Of a stretch of 64,000 bases of DNA, positions 7,724 through 15,210 are shown in pieces. The stretch lies in contig OZ007034.1 of NCBI GenBank assembly GCA_963931635.1, forward strand, positions 1,116,001 through 1,180,000. Reading direction: 5' to 3'. The stretch's first letter is position 1, and each line of letters opens with the position of its first letter. The stretch is from Caccoplasma sp905210875 (lineage in GTDB: Bacteria > Bacteroidota > Bacteroidia > Bacteroidales > UBA11471). A program made the position numbers and the translations under genes. The notes below the pieces were generated by a model. That model saw nothing but the letters and a program-made list of their open reading frames with translations, ran no database searches and was not told the origin of the DNA.

Positions 7724-9982
7724 TTATCTGCGGCGTTTGTGACGACGGGCCTTTTTCAGGCCGAAATCTTTCGGAGAGAGGCCTTTGGCAGGTTTGCCGG
7801 GTTTCTTGGCGGAGGGTGCGGCGACCGGCCGGTCGGCGAGATGCCCTTCGAGGGCGAAGTCGATTTGGCGGCGTTCGAGGTCGACCCGGGCAATGACAAT
7901 GCGCAGCGGGTCGCCCAGGCAGTAGCGGCGGTGGGTGCGGCGGCCTACGAGGCGGTAGTTTTTCTCGTCGAACTCGTAATAGTCGTCGTCGAGGTCGCGC
8001 ATGGGAACGAGACCTTCGCACTTGTTCTCGTCGATTTCGACATAGAGGCCGTGGTCGGAAATACCTGAAATGGTGCCGTCGTAGGTCTGTCCCAGCCGTT
8101 CGCCGAGGTATTCGGCCTGCTTGTACTTGATGGAGGCTCGTTCGGCATTGGCGGCGAGCTGTTCCATGTCTGAGGCATGTTTGCACTTCTCTTCGAGTTT
8201 CTCCTTGTCGACCGAACGGCCGTTGTTCAGGTAGCGTTCGAGCAGACGGTGCACCATCATGTCGGGGTAGCGGCGTATGGGCGAGGTGAAGTGGGTGTAA
8301 TAGTCAAAGGCCAGTCCATAGTGGCCGATGTTGTCGGTCGTATACACGGCCTTGGCCATGGTGCGTATGGTGAGTGTCGAGATGAGATTCTCCTCGGGGG
8401 TATTGTGTACCTGCGAAAGCATCTGGTTGATGGAGTCGGTGATTTCGTTCCGTGTGCCGGTGGCTTTCAGTTTCAACCCCAGCCGATGGACAAATTCCGA
8501 GAGGGTGGCCATCTTTTCGGGGTCGGGGTTGTCGTGTACGCGGTAGACAAAACTTTTCGGTGTCTTCCCCTTGGGGGTACGGCCTATGGTCTCGGCAACG
8601 GTGCGGTTGGCCAGTAGCATGAACTCCTCGATGAGTTTGTTGGCCTCTTTCGATACCTTGTTGTAGACGCCGATGGGGCGACCGTTTTCGTCGATGATGA
8701 ATTTCATCTCCTGTCGGTCGAAGTCGATGGATCCGTGGGCAAATCGCTGTTGCCGCAGGGCTGTGGCCAGACGGTTGAGGGTGAGTATCTCTTCGGCACA
8801 GTCGCCATGGCCTGTCTCGATGACCTCTTGTGCCTCTTCGTAGGCGAAGCGGCGGTCGGAGCGAATGACCGTGCGGGCGATGTGCGATTTTTTTACGTGG
8901 GCATTCTCGTCGAGGGTGAAGATGACCGAGAAGCAGAGCTTCTCTTCCTGCGGCCGCAGGGAGCAGATGTGGTTGCACAGCCGCTCGGGCAGCATGGGTA
9001 CGGTGCGGTCGACCAGGTATACCGACGTGCCCCGCTGGTAGGCTTCGCGGTCGATGGGGCTTCCCTCCCTGACGTAGTGGGTTACGTCGGCAATGTGTAC
9101 ACCCACCTCCCACTCTCCCTCGGGGGTGCGACGCAGGGAGAGGGCATCGTCGAAGTCTTTGGCGTCGGCCGGGTCGATGGTGAAGGTGGTAACCTGGCGG
9201 AAGTCTTCACGTCGGGCTATCTCCTCGTCGGTAATTTTCTCGTCGATGGCATCGGCGATTTTTTCGAGCTCTTCGGGGTATCGTGTGGGCAAGCCGAACT
9301 CGGCGAGTATGGCATGCATCTCGGTGTTGTTCTCGCCGCTTTGTCCCAGTATCTCTATGACTTCTCCCACGGGGCTGTCGCTATGTATCGGCCAGTCGGT
9401 GAGCCGGGCGACGACCTTTTCGCCCTCTTTGGCTCCGAGGGCTTGTGCTGCGGGAATGTCGACGTGCGAGTCGAAGGCGCGGCTGTCGACCCTCAGGCGG
9501 GTCTCTTTCGGGCCGATTTTCTCGACCGTGCCCACAATCTGCTGGGCGGCGCGCCGCTCGATGATATCGGTAACTTCGGCTTCGCCTTTATATTTGCCGT
9601 GATTGATGGGCATGTACTCCACCCGGTCGCCCGAAAGGGCATGTTGGGCATTGCTTTCGCTTACGCTGATGGTTTCTCCGCCGTTGTCGGGGGTGATGGA
9701 GAGGCGGTTGTGGTTGCGCACGAAGGTTCCGCTCAGGAAGAGGTCGGCTGGGTTGCGGCGGTAGCGTCCCGGCGATTCTTGCAAGAGAAATCCTTCTTGC
9801 ACCAAGTTGTCGAGCAGGGCGACCACTTCGCGTCGCTGCATTTCGTTCTTGGCTCCTATGCGGCGGGCAATCTGTCGGGGATTATAGAGGGTACGGAAAC
9901 TTTCGTTGAAGATGGCCCTGATGTGTTCGGCAAAGGGCTTGTTGGCTTTGACCTCGGGGCGCAGTTTGCGGCGTTTGACCAT
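7724..9982 (-). CDS. rnr: Ribonuclease R
   Basis: A 752-aa 3'-5' exoribonuclease of the RNase II/R family. An N-terminal winged-helix/OB region precedes the RNB catalytic domain with DAKDFDDAL (metal-binding Asp residues). A C-terminal S1 domain (GTISGISDHGLYVEI) and a Lys/Arg-rich tail follow, typical of RNase R rather than RNase II. The frame stays open to 10030, but that extension overlaps the gyrB terminator hairpin. ATG at 9982 (MVKRRKLRPEV) is therefore the better start. It is the first gene of the unit that includes parE, coaD and the protease. Confidence 0.92.
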   Translation of the reverse strand: MVKRRKLRPEVKANKPFAEHIRAIFNESFRTLYNPRQIARRIGAKNEMQRREVVALLDNLVQEGFLLQESPGRYRRNPADLFLSGTFVRNHNRLSITPDNGGETISVSESNAQHALSGDRVEYMPINHGKYKGEAEVTDIIERRAAQQIVGTVEKIGPKETRLRVDSRAFDSHVDIPAAQALGAKEGEKVVARLTDWPIHSDSPVGEVIEILGQSGENNTEMHAILAEFGLPTRYPEELEKIADAIDEKITDEEIARREDFRQVTTFTIDPADAKDFDDALSLRRTPEGEWEVGVHIADVTHYVREGSPIDREAYQRGTSVYLVDRTVPMLPERLCNHICSLRPQEEKLCFSVIFTLDENAHVKKSHIARTVIRSDRRFAYEEAQEVIETGHGDCAEEILTLNRLATALRQQRFAHGSIDFDRQEMKFIIDENGRPIGVYNKVSKEANKLIEEFMLLANRTVAETIGRTPKGKTPKSFVYRVHDNPDPEKMATLSEFVHRLGLKLKATGTRNEITDSINQMLSQVHNTPEENLISTLTIRTMAKAVYTTDNIGHYGLAFDYYTHFTSPIRRYPDMMVHRLLERYLNNGRSVDKEKLEEKCKHASDMEQLAANAERASIKYKQAEYLGERLGQTYDGTISGISDHGLYVEIDENKCEGLVPMRDLDDDYYEFDEKNYRLVGRRTHRRYCLGDPLRIVIARVDLERRQIDFALEGHLADRPVAAPSAKKPGKPAKGLSPKDFGLKKARRHKRRR

Positions 9983-10015
9983 AGTAGTGTGGTTGTTTGT
10001 TGTTTGTTTTAGCAA

Positions 10016-10055
10016 AAGGGGTTGTGTCAAAATGAGAATTTCGGCACAACCCCTT
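10016..10055 (-). terminator. Terminator of gyrB
   Basis: A perfect 11-bp stem (10016-10026 and 10045-10055) with an 18-nt loop. On the minus strand it is followed by a short T run. It lies downstream of gyrB and upstream of rnr, and supports the shorter rnr start. Confidence 0.75.
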
Positions 10056-10211
10056 GCGGTAATGTAGGAATGTATGAGATGCGAGGCTTTGGCAACAACT
10101 GTTGACCACTTCGGTTGCCGGTTGGCCTTGGCCTACCGCGAAAATGCTACATTTGCGGCTCTCTTCCGGCCTGTTGTGTGCCTCGACATTTCTGTTGCGG
10201 GCGCACCCGGC

Positions 10212-12179
10212 CTATGCGTCGATATTGGCGTATGTGGCATTTTTCTCGATAAATTCCCGGCGCGGACCCACATCTTCGCCCATGAGCATCGAGAAGGTGT
10301 AGTCGACGTCGGCGGCGCTGTTGATGGTCACCTGTTTGAGAATGCGGGTTTCGGGGTTCATTGTCGTTTCCCACAGTTGTTCGGGGTTCATTTCACCCAG
10401 ACCTTTGTAACGCTGGGTGTGAATGCCTGACTCTGATCCTTCGCCGTACTTCTGTATGAACGCGTGCCGGGCCTCGTCGGTGTAGCAATACTCTTTGATG
10501 TTGCCTTTGCTGCACAGGTAGAGGGGCGGGTTGGCGATGTAGAGGTGTCCGGCTTCGATGATTTCGGGCATATAGCGGTAGAAGAGGGTCATGATGAGGG
10601 TGTCGATGTGGCTTCCGTCGACATCGGCATCGGTCATGATGATGATTTTGTGGTAGCGGAGCTTTTCGATGTTGGCCTTTTTGCTGTCTTCTTCGCCGTC
10701 GACGCCGAACCGTACCCCCAGCGCGGTGATGATGTTGTTCACCTCGTCGCTCTCGAAAGCCTTGTGCCACATGGCTTTCTCGACGTTGAGGATTTTTCCG
10801 CGCAGAGGCAGTATGGCTTGGGTGGCACGGCTGCGGCCCTGCTTGGCCGAACCGCCGGCCGAGTCGCCCTCGACGAGGAATATCTCACACTCTTCGGGGT
10901 TGCGCGAGGAGCAGTCGGCCAGTTTGCCGGGCAGTCCGCCTCCGCTCATGGGGCTCTTGCGCTGTACCGACTCTCTGGCCTTGCGGGCAGCGATGCGGGC
11001 GGTGGCGGCAAGTATCACCTTGTCGACGATGAGCTTGGCCTCTTTGGGGTGCTCTTCGAGGTAGTTGGTGAGGGCCTCGCCTACGGCCTGGTTTACGGCG
11101 CCGCTCACTTCGTTGTTGCCCAGTTTGGTCTTGGTCTGCCCTTCAAACTGGGGCTCGGCCACCTTTACCGAGATGACGGCGATGAGTCCTTCTCTGAAAT
11201 CTTCTCCCGAAATTTCCACCTTGGCTTTTTCGAGGGCCTTGGCGCTGGTGTCTTCGGCATATTTTTTCAGTACGCGGGTAAGGGCCATGCGGAAACCTGC
11301 TTCGTGTGTTCCTCCTTCGATGGTATTGATGTTGTTGACGTAGGAGTGGAGGTTTTCACGGTAGCCTGTGTTGTACATGATGGCACACTCGATGGGTATG
11401 CCCTGCTTCTCGGTGTTGAGGTAGATGACGTCGTTGATGAGGGGCTCGTTGTTACGGTTGAGGAACCGCACAAACTCTTTTACCCCTTCGTCGGAGTGGA
11501 ATATTTCCTGACGGGGCCGACCCTCTTCGTCTTTCTCCCGGTAGTCGGTAAAGGTGATGGTGATGCCTTTGTTGAGGTAGGCCAGTTCGCGCAGGCGGTT
11601 TTGCAGTATCTCATACTGGTATACCGTCTCGGTGAATATGCTGCCGTCGGGTTTGAAGGTGATGGTTGTGCCTGTGTCGTCGGCTTCGCCAATGATTTCG
11701 ACGCCGTGGAGCGGTTTGCCACATGAGTATTCCTGCATGTAGATTTTGCCGTTGCGGTGCACCTCGGCTCGCAGGTAGGTCGACAGAGCGTTGACGCACG
11801 ATACACCCACGCCGTGGAGACCTCCCGATACTTTGTAGGAACCTTTGTCAAACTTGCCTCCGGCGTGCAGTACCGTCAGTACCACTTCGAGGGCCGACTT
11901 GTGCTCTTTCTCGTGCATGTCGACCGGGATACCGCGACCATTGTCGGTGACGGTTATGGAGTTGTCTTCATTGATGTAAACATCAATGTGGGTACAGTAG
12001 CCGGCCAGTGCTTCGTCGATGGAGTTGTCGACTACCTCATAGACTAGGTGGTGCAAGCCTTTGATGCTGATGTCGCCGATGTACATGGCAGGACGTTTCC
12101 TCACGGCTTCAAGTCCTTCAAGCACCTGTATGCTGTCGGCTGAGTAGCTGGCATTCTGTTTGTTGGTTTCTTCTGACAT
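10212..12179 (-). CDS. gyrB: DNA gyrase subunit B
   Basis: A 655-aa protein. The GHKL ATPase has EVVDNSIDEA, GRGIPVD and GLHGVGVSCVNAL. The TOPRIM domain has EGDSAGGSAKQGR and DADVDGSHI. The C-terminal YKGLGEMNPEQLW motif is typical of GyrB. With GyrA (not in the window) it introduces negative supercoils using ATP, and it is the target of aminocoumarins. It is transcribed alone, between its own terminator and a region with a TAnnTTTG element. Confidence 0.96.
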   Translation of the reverse strand: MSEETNKQNASYSADSIQVLEGLEAVRKRPAMYIGDISIKGLHHLVYEVVDNSIDEALAGYCTHIDVYINEDNSITVTDNGRGIPVDMHEKEHKSALEVVLTVLHAGGKFDKGSYKVSGGLHGVGVSCVNALSTYLRAEVHRNGKIYMQEYSCGKPLHGVEIIGEADDTGTTITFKPDGSIFTETVYQYEILQNRLRELAYLNKGITITFTDYREKDEEGRPRQEIFHSDEGVKEFVRFLNRNNEPLINDVIYLNTEKQGIPIECAIMYNTGYRENLHSYVNNINTIEGGTHEAGFRMALTRVLKKYAEDTSAKALEKAKVEISGEDFREGLIAVISVKVAEPQFEGQTKTKLGNNEVSGAVNQAVGEALTNYLEEHPKEAKLIVDKVILAATARIAARKARESVQRKSPMSGGGLPGKLADCSSRNPEECEIFLVEGDSAGGSAKQGRSRATQAILPLRGKILNVEKAMWHKAFESDEVNNIITALGVRFGVDGEEDSKKANIEKLRYHKIIIMTDADVDGSHIDTLIMTLFYRYMPEIIEAGHLYIANPPLYLCSKGNIKEYCYTDEARHAFIQKYGEGSESGIHTQRYKGLGEMNPEQLWETTMNPETRILKQVTINSAADVDYTFSMLMGEDVGPRREFIEKNATYANIDA

Positions 12180-12281
12180 ATGTTTTGTTGTGTTAATTCT
12201 CTTTTCGATGGCGTGTACTCCCTCTTTTGTGCCGCATGGCTCATGTCTGAATGGCTCTCGCCGGGGTACAAAACCTCACGA

Positions 12282-12289
12282 CAAAGATA
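12282..12289 (-). promoter_or_regulatory. Possible -7 element of the gyrB promoter
   Basis: On the minus strand the sequence reads TATCTTTG, matching TAnnTTTG, about 100 bp upstream of the gyrB ATG. No clear TTTG lies 19-21 bp further upstream, so this is a partial match only. The remainder of the 280-bp gap between gyrB and tRNA-Glu holds nothing else I recognise. Confidence 0.4.
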
Positions 12290-12459
12290 ATGAAAAATAT
12301 CTCTGCCGGGAAATTTTTAGCAATCTTTTCGATGTCTTGTCGGCTGATGGGTGGAGCTTGTGTGTGGGGTGCGCTTCTCCCTTGAAAGGAGGCACTACAT
12401 GGGGTTGATCCGAGACGAAATCATACACAAAAAGCGCTGAGGATTTCCTCAACGCTGTG

Positions 12460-12531
12460 TAGCCCATAGGGGAATCGAACCCTTCTTTCAAGAATGAAAA
12501 TCTTGCGTCCTAGCCGATAGACGAATGGGCC
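12460..12531 (-). tRNA. tRNA-Glu(UUC), copy 1
   Basis: A 72-nt tRNA on the minus strand with anticodon TTC in the loop TTTTCAT, anticodon stem CAAGA/TCTTG, T-loop TTCGATT and acceptor GGCCCAT/ATGGGCT (terminal G-U). CCA is not encoded. It differs from the second copy by one base, which makes the T-stem AAGGG/CCCCT with an A-C mismatch in place of a G-C pair. It lies 3' of rpsT in the same unit. Confidence 0.92.
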
Positions 12532-12593
12532 ATACTCTACCGCTTTGTGGTAGCGGCAACCGTCGGCACCTCTTCCCGGGGGTGTCTGGGGTA

Positions 12594-12845
12594 TCAGAGC
12601 TTGTTGACGTGCAAAGCCAATTTCGATTTCAGGTTGCTGGCTTTGTTTTTGTGGATAACATTTTTCTTGGCCAGCTTGTCGAGCATCGAAGAAACCTTTA
12701 CATACAATGCGGCAGCCTCGTCTTTTTGAGTCATGGCACGCAGTTTGCGCACGGCATTACGAGTGGTCTTGGCATAGTATCTGTTGCGCAAGTTTCTGGT
12801 TTGCGTCTGTCTGATTCTCTTGATGGATGATTGATGATTTGCCAT
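12594..12845 (-). CDS. rpsT: 30S ribosomal protein S20
   Basis: An 83-aa basic protein of the normal S20 length. It begins MANHQSSIKRIRQTQT and ends KSKLALHVNKL. S20 binds 16S rRNA early in 30S assembly. It lies between two nearly identical tRNA-Glu genes on the same strand and is probably co-transcribed with them from the promoter at 13010-13040. Confidence 0.95.
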   Translation of the reverse strand: MANHQSSIKRIRQTQTRNLRNRYYAKTTRNAVRKLRAMTQKDEAAALYVKVSSMLDKLAKKNVIHKNKASNLKSKLALHVNKL

Positions 12846-12884
12846 TCAATAAATCTCCTTTTAATTTTTTTTGTTTCTGATTGG

Positions 12885-12956
12885 TAGCCCATAGGGGAAT
12901 CGAACCCCTCTTTCAAGAATGAAAATCTTGCGTCCTAGCCGATAGACGAATGGGCC
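12885..12956 (-). tRNA. tRNA-Glu(UUC), copy 2
   Basis: A 72-nt cloverleaf on the minus strand, identical to copy 1 except for one base. Here the T-stem AGGGG/CCCCT is fully paired. The anticodon is TTC. It is the promoter-proximal gene of the tRNA-Glu/rpsT/tRNA-Glu unit. Confidence 0.95.
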
Positions 12957-13009
12957 ATATTCTCTAAAACCTTATCAATGAATGTAAAGGGTTTCCGAAA
13001 ATGCGAGTG

Positions 13010-13040
13010 CAAATATAGAGCTGTTTTTTGAATTGGCAAA
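13010..13040 (-). promoter_or_regulatory. Promoter of the tRNA-Glu/rpsT/tRNA-Glu unit
   Basis: Read on the minus strand: TTTG (13040-13037), a 19-bp gap, TATATTTG (13017-13010). This fits the Bacteroidetes -33/-7 consensus. The predicted transcript starts near 13005, about 50 nt before the first tRNA. Confidence 0.75.
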
Positions 13041-13119
13041 ATATTTGGCGAAAAAATTGTCTATCTCCGTTATTTGTACCAAATTTGTATCTTCTAACGG
13101 CACCGTGCCAAGACTCTGT

Positions 13120-13845
13120 ATGCAAGTAAAAACCCAAGGCATTGTATTGCACACCATCGCCTACAACGACAAAATGTCGATTGTACAGGTTTATACCGCA
13201 CAGTTTGGGCGCGCCGCCTATCTCTTGCCGCAGTCGCACGGCCGGCGGTCGCGGGCGTTGCGGCCCCTGTTCGCCCCATTCTCTTATCTCGAAATCGACT
13301 CCGAGGCGCGTCCCGGTCAGGATATTTTCAGGCTGCGCGAGGTGCGTCCCGTCGAGATGTGGAATCGCATCTACGGCGACCCGGTGAAGACGGCCGTGGC
13401 ACTTTTTCTCTCCGAGGTGCTCTCCCGCCTCTTCCGTGAGCCCGAGGCCAATCCCCCCTTTTTTGATTTCCTTACCCAGTCGATACGTCTCTTTGACATG
13501 ATGGACGAGGGCAAGGCCAACTTTCATCTTTGGTTTCTGCTGCGCCTCTCGGGCTTTCTTGGTTTCCTGCCCAATACCGAACGCTATGCCGAAGGCACAT
13601 TCTTCGACATGCTCGACGGCAACTTCGTGTCGCAACCACCTGCTCACTCACATTTCCTGTTGCCTGACGAGGCCGCAGCCTTTGCCCGTCTCATGCGCAT
13701 GAATACACACAACATGAGCCATTTCCGATTCTCGCGCGACGAGCGGCGGGCGGTGCTTCAACACATCATCGACTATTACCGCCTGCACCAGCCCGACCTG
13801 CCCGAGATACGCTCGCTCGAAGTCATGCAGCAGCTTTTCGATTGA
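13120..13845 (+). CDS. recO: DNA repair protein RecO
   Basis: A 241-aa protein beginning MQVKTQGIVLHTIAYNDK, the typical RecO N-terminal OB-fold strand, followed by a helical C-terminal region. RecO works with RecR to load RecA on SSB-coated gaps (RecF pathway). The frame is open from 13033, but the extra 29 residues have no RecO character, so ATG at 13120 is preferred. It is divergent from the tRNA-Glu promoter, which lies within about 110 bp. Confidence 0.85.
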   Translation: MQVKTQGIVLHTIAYNDKMSIVQVYTAQFGRAAYLLPQSHGRRSRALRPLFAPFSYLEIDSEARPGQDIFRLREVRPVEMWNRIYGDPVKTAVALFLSEVLSRLFREPEANPPFFDFLTQSIRLFDMMDEGKANFHLWFLLRLSGFLGFLPNTERYAEGTFFDMLDGNFVSQPPAHSHFLLPDEAAAFARLMRMNTHNMSHFRFSRDERRAVLQHIIDYYRLHQPDLPEIRSLEVMQQLFD

Positions 13846-13869
13846 CGGCACATGGAACAGGTTGCAACA

Positions 13870-13902
13870 AAGGCGACCTGCCGAGAATGGGCAGGCCGCC
13901 TT
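13870..13902. terminator. Possible bidirectional terminator between recO and a lipoprotein gene
   Basis: Arms 13870-13882 and 13890-13902 form a 13-bp stem with one A-C mismatch and a 7-nt loop between two convergent genes. The T tract is weak. Confidence 0.45.
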
Positions 13903-13930
13903 CGCTGTTGTGTCGCTTACCGACGAGTGT

Positions 13931-14353
13931 TTATAATTTGGATAGTACGGCTGAGAAGTTGTTGCCGGAGTAAGAGATGATAGCCGAAAGTGTGCCGTCG
14001 GTGACCTCTTTTTCATAACTTAGGCTGCTTTGGTTGCCGCTCTCTATGGCGCTCTTCTGGGTAAATCCGGCTGTTTCGATTTTTGATTTATAGGCATCGA
14101 AATTGGCCTTCTCACAATCGTAGTCAAAAAACGACAGAGCTTCCATGCCAAACGAATCGTTGAAGTTGTGGATGTCTATTTCGCCGTCATAGGCTGGGAA
14201 TGCCGAGAGGAAAGGATATGTCTCGGCCAGTTTGGCCCAACTTTTTTCATTGGTTGAAGAGTCGCCAGTGAGATCGCCCTTTTCGTCTTTTTCACAACAA
14301 GTCAGTGTAACAACTGTCATAAGGGTAAACAGCAGGAAGTACAATTTTTTCAT
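13931..14353 (-). CDS. Putative small lipoprotein, function unknown
   Basis: A 140-aa protein with a hydrophobic leader and a lipobox-like LTCC near residue 19, then an acidic linker (EKDEKGDLTGDSS). This suggests a lipoprotein in the cell envelope. The remainder (AETYPFLSAFPAYDGEIDIHN..) has no motif I recognise. It is a single gene with no partner. The leader and lipobox are clear; no function can be given. Confidence 0.65.
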   Translation of the reverse strand: MKKLYFLLFTLMTVVTLTCCEKDEKGDLTGDSSTNEKSWAKLAETYPFLSAFPAYDGEIDIHNFNDSFGMEALSFFDYDCEKANFDAYKSKIETAGFTQKSAIESGNQSSLSYEKEVTDGTLSAIISYSGNNFSAVLSKL

Positions 14354-14583
14354 AGTACAGAGTTTTAATGTTAAAGAATGGAAAGTGTGTGTGATATATT
14401 TCTGTCTGATAGAGAAAACAATATCTAATCTGTCAAAGATAATTGTAAAGTTTTTATGTGTTGTAAAATATATTATATTTGATTTTCACAACATTTCTAG
14501 AAAAATTGGCTCTTGAACAATTTTTTTCTGTTGCGACAGGTCGGTACTTAGCTAGAAGCATACCCGGTCTTTCAGCGGCGGCA

Positions 14584-14615
14584 TTTGCACAAGTGATGCA
14601 AATATCCTACCTTTG
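14584..14615 (+). promoter_or_regulatory. Promoter of tRNA-Arg
   Basis: TTTG at 14584-14587, a 20-bp gap, and TACCTTTG at 14608-14615 match the Bacteroidetes consensus. Transcription should start near 14620, about 13 nt before the tRNA. Confidence 0.75.
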
Positions 14616-14632
14616 TCGTTCGAAACACTCCT

Positions 14633-14704
14633 GCTCTTGTAGTTCAATGGATAGAACGGAAGTTTCCTAAACTTTAAATCCGGGTTCGATTCCCGGCGAG
14701 AGTA
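14633..14704 (+). tRNA. tRNA-Arg(CCU)
   Basis: The cloverleaf folds with acceptor GCTCTTG/CGAGAGT (two G-U pairs), D-stem GTTC/GAAC, anticodon loop TTCCTAA (anticodon CCT) and T-arm CCGGG-TTCGATT-CCCGG. The discriminator A at 14704 is followed by CCA, then a second CCA. It reads rare AGG arginine codons. It marks the left border of the CRISPR region. Confidence 0.93.
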
Positions 14705-14719
14705 CCACCATCTATACCG

Positions 14720-14760
14720 GGGTACCGGCGCGAAGCATCGGCTTTGCGCGGTACCCTTTT
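14720..14760 (+). terminator. Terminator of tRNA-Arg
   Basis: A long imperfect stem begins GGGTACC (14720-14726) and closes with GGTACCC (14750-14756), followed by TTTT. It is 13 bp downstream of the encoded CCA. Confidence 0.75.
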
Positions 14761-14762
14761 CT

Positions 14763-15042
14763 GTTTCGCACCGCCTCATTATAGAATAAGATCTTTTGCT
14801 TTGCAAAACCCCTCACCCATAAGTCCGAAGATACAAGCCGCTATATTCCGTTGCCCGTATGACTGTCTTTTGCTGCCTTTGCCCCCGACATGTAGGTGTG
14901 GGGCTGGAACGGGCTACGTCCCCTTTGGGGGGAATCTGTCGTCAGGGCATCTTTGTTGCCGGGAGAGATGCTCGTGTAGGAAGCCGGGAGAGTGGGTAAG
15001 CCAGTGGGACTGACAAGAAATGTCGTTTTTTGCCGCTATTTT
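14763..15042. other. Gene-less stretch between tRNA-Arg and the CRISPR-side small RNA
   Basis: I see no credible coding region, repeat or structured element in these 280 bases. Short open frames here lack conserved character. Confidence 0.5.
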
Positions 15043-15073
15043 TTTGTTCAACAGACAAAAAGCCATATATTTG
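15043..15073 (+). promoter_or_regulatory. Promoter upstream of the CRISPR array
   Basis: TTTG at 15043-15046, a 19-bp gap and TATATTTG at 15066-15073 fit the Bacteroidetes promoter pattern exactly. The predicted start is near 15078, which is also the first base of a predicted stem (see the next entry). It reads toward the array. Confidence 0.75.
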
Positions 15074-15077
15074 CAGC

Positions 15078-15210
15078 ATACCGATAAGTCCATCCGGAGA
15101 AAGGCAATCAGATGGTTGCTTAGCGTGACGTTATCATGTCCAATCGGGTATATGGATAAGCCTGTAACTCCATATTATAAAAGAGGCGGGTCGAGAGGCC
15201 TGTCTCTTTT
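15078..15210 (+). ncRNA. Predicted structured small RNA abutting the CRISPR array
   Basis: About 133 nt between a consensus promoter and an intrinsic terminator. Predicted pairing: P1 15078-15085 with 15143-15151 (one bulge), enclosing P2 15102-15107/15116-15121 and P3 15124-15128/15134-15138. P4 15150-15156/15169-15175 is a perfect 7-bp stem; its first two bases overlap the end of P1, so P1 and P4 compete slightly. The terminator is 15179-15190/15199-15210, ending in TTTT. It shows no anti-repeat, so it is not a second tracrRNA. I recognise no known RNA family. It could instead be the transcribed leader of the array. The structure was judged by eye and expression is unproven. Confidence 0.5.
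15179..15210 (+). terminator. Intrinsic terminator immediately before the truncated CRISPR repeat
   Basis: A 12-bp stem with two G-U pairs (15179-15190 and 15199-15210) and an 8-nt loop. The right arm ends in TTTT, which overlaps the first bases of the truncated repeat. It should stop transcripts from 15078 before they enter the array. Confidence 0.65.

Noticed and set aside
8735..10012. Long plus-strand open frame of 425 codons opposite rnr
   Set aside because: Antisense shadow of a well-conserved RNase R gene in a GC-rich codon context; no domain. The same applies to long antisense frames opposite cas9, gyrB, parE and pckA.
13033..13119. Upstream extension of recO
   Set aside because: The extra 29 residues overlap the minus-strand tRNA promoter and lack RecO character; ATG 13120 fits the family N-terminus.
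15078..15210. Second tracrRNA to the left of the array
   Set aside because: No stretch complementary to the repeat; the true anti-repeat is at 21993-22014.
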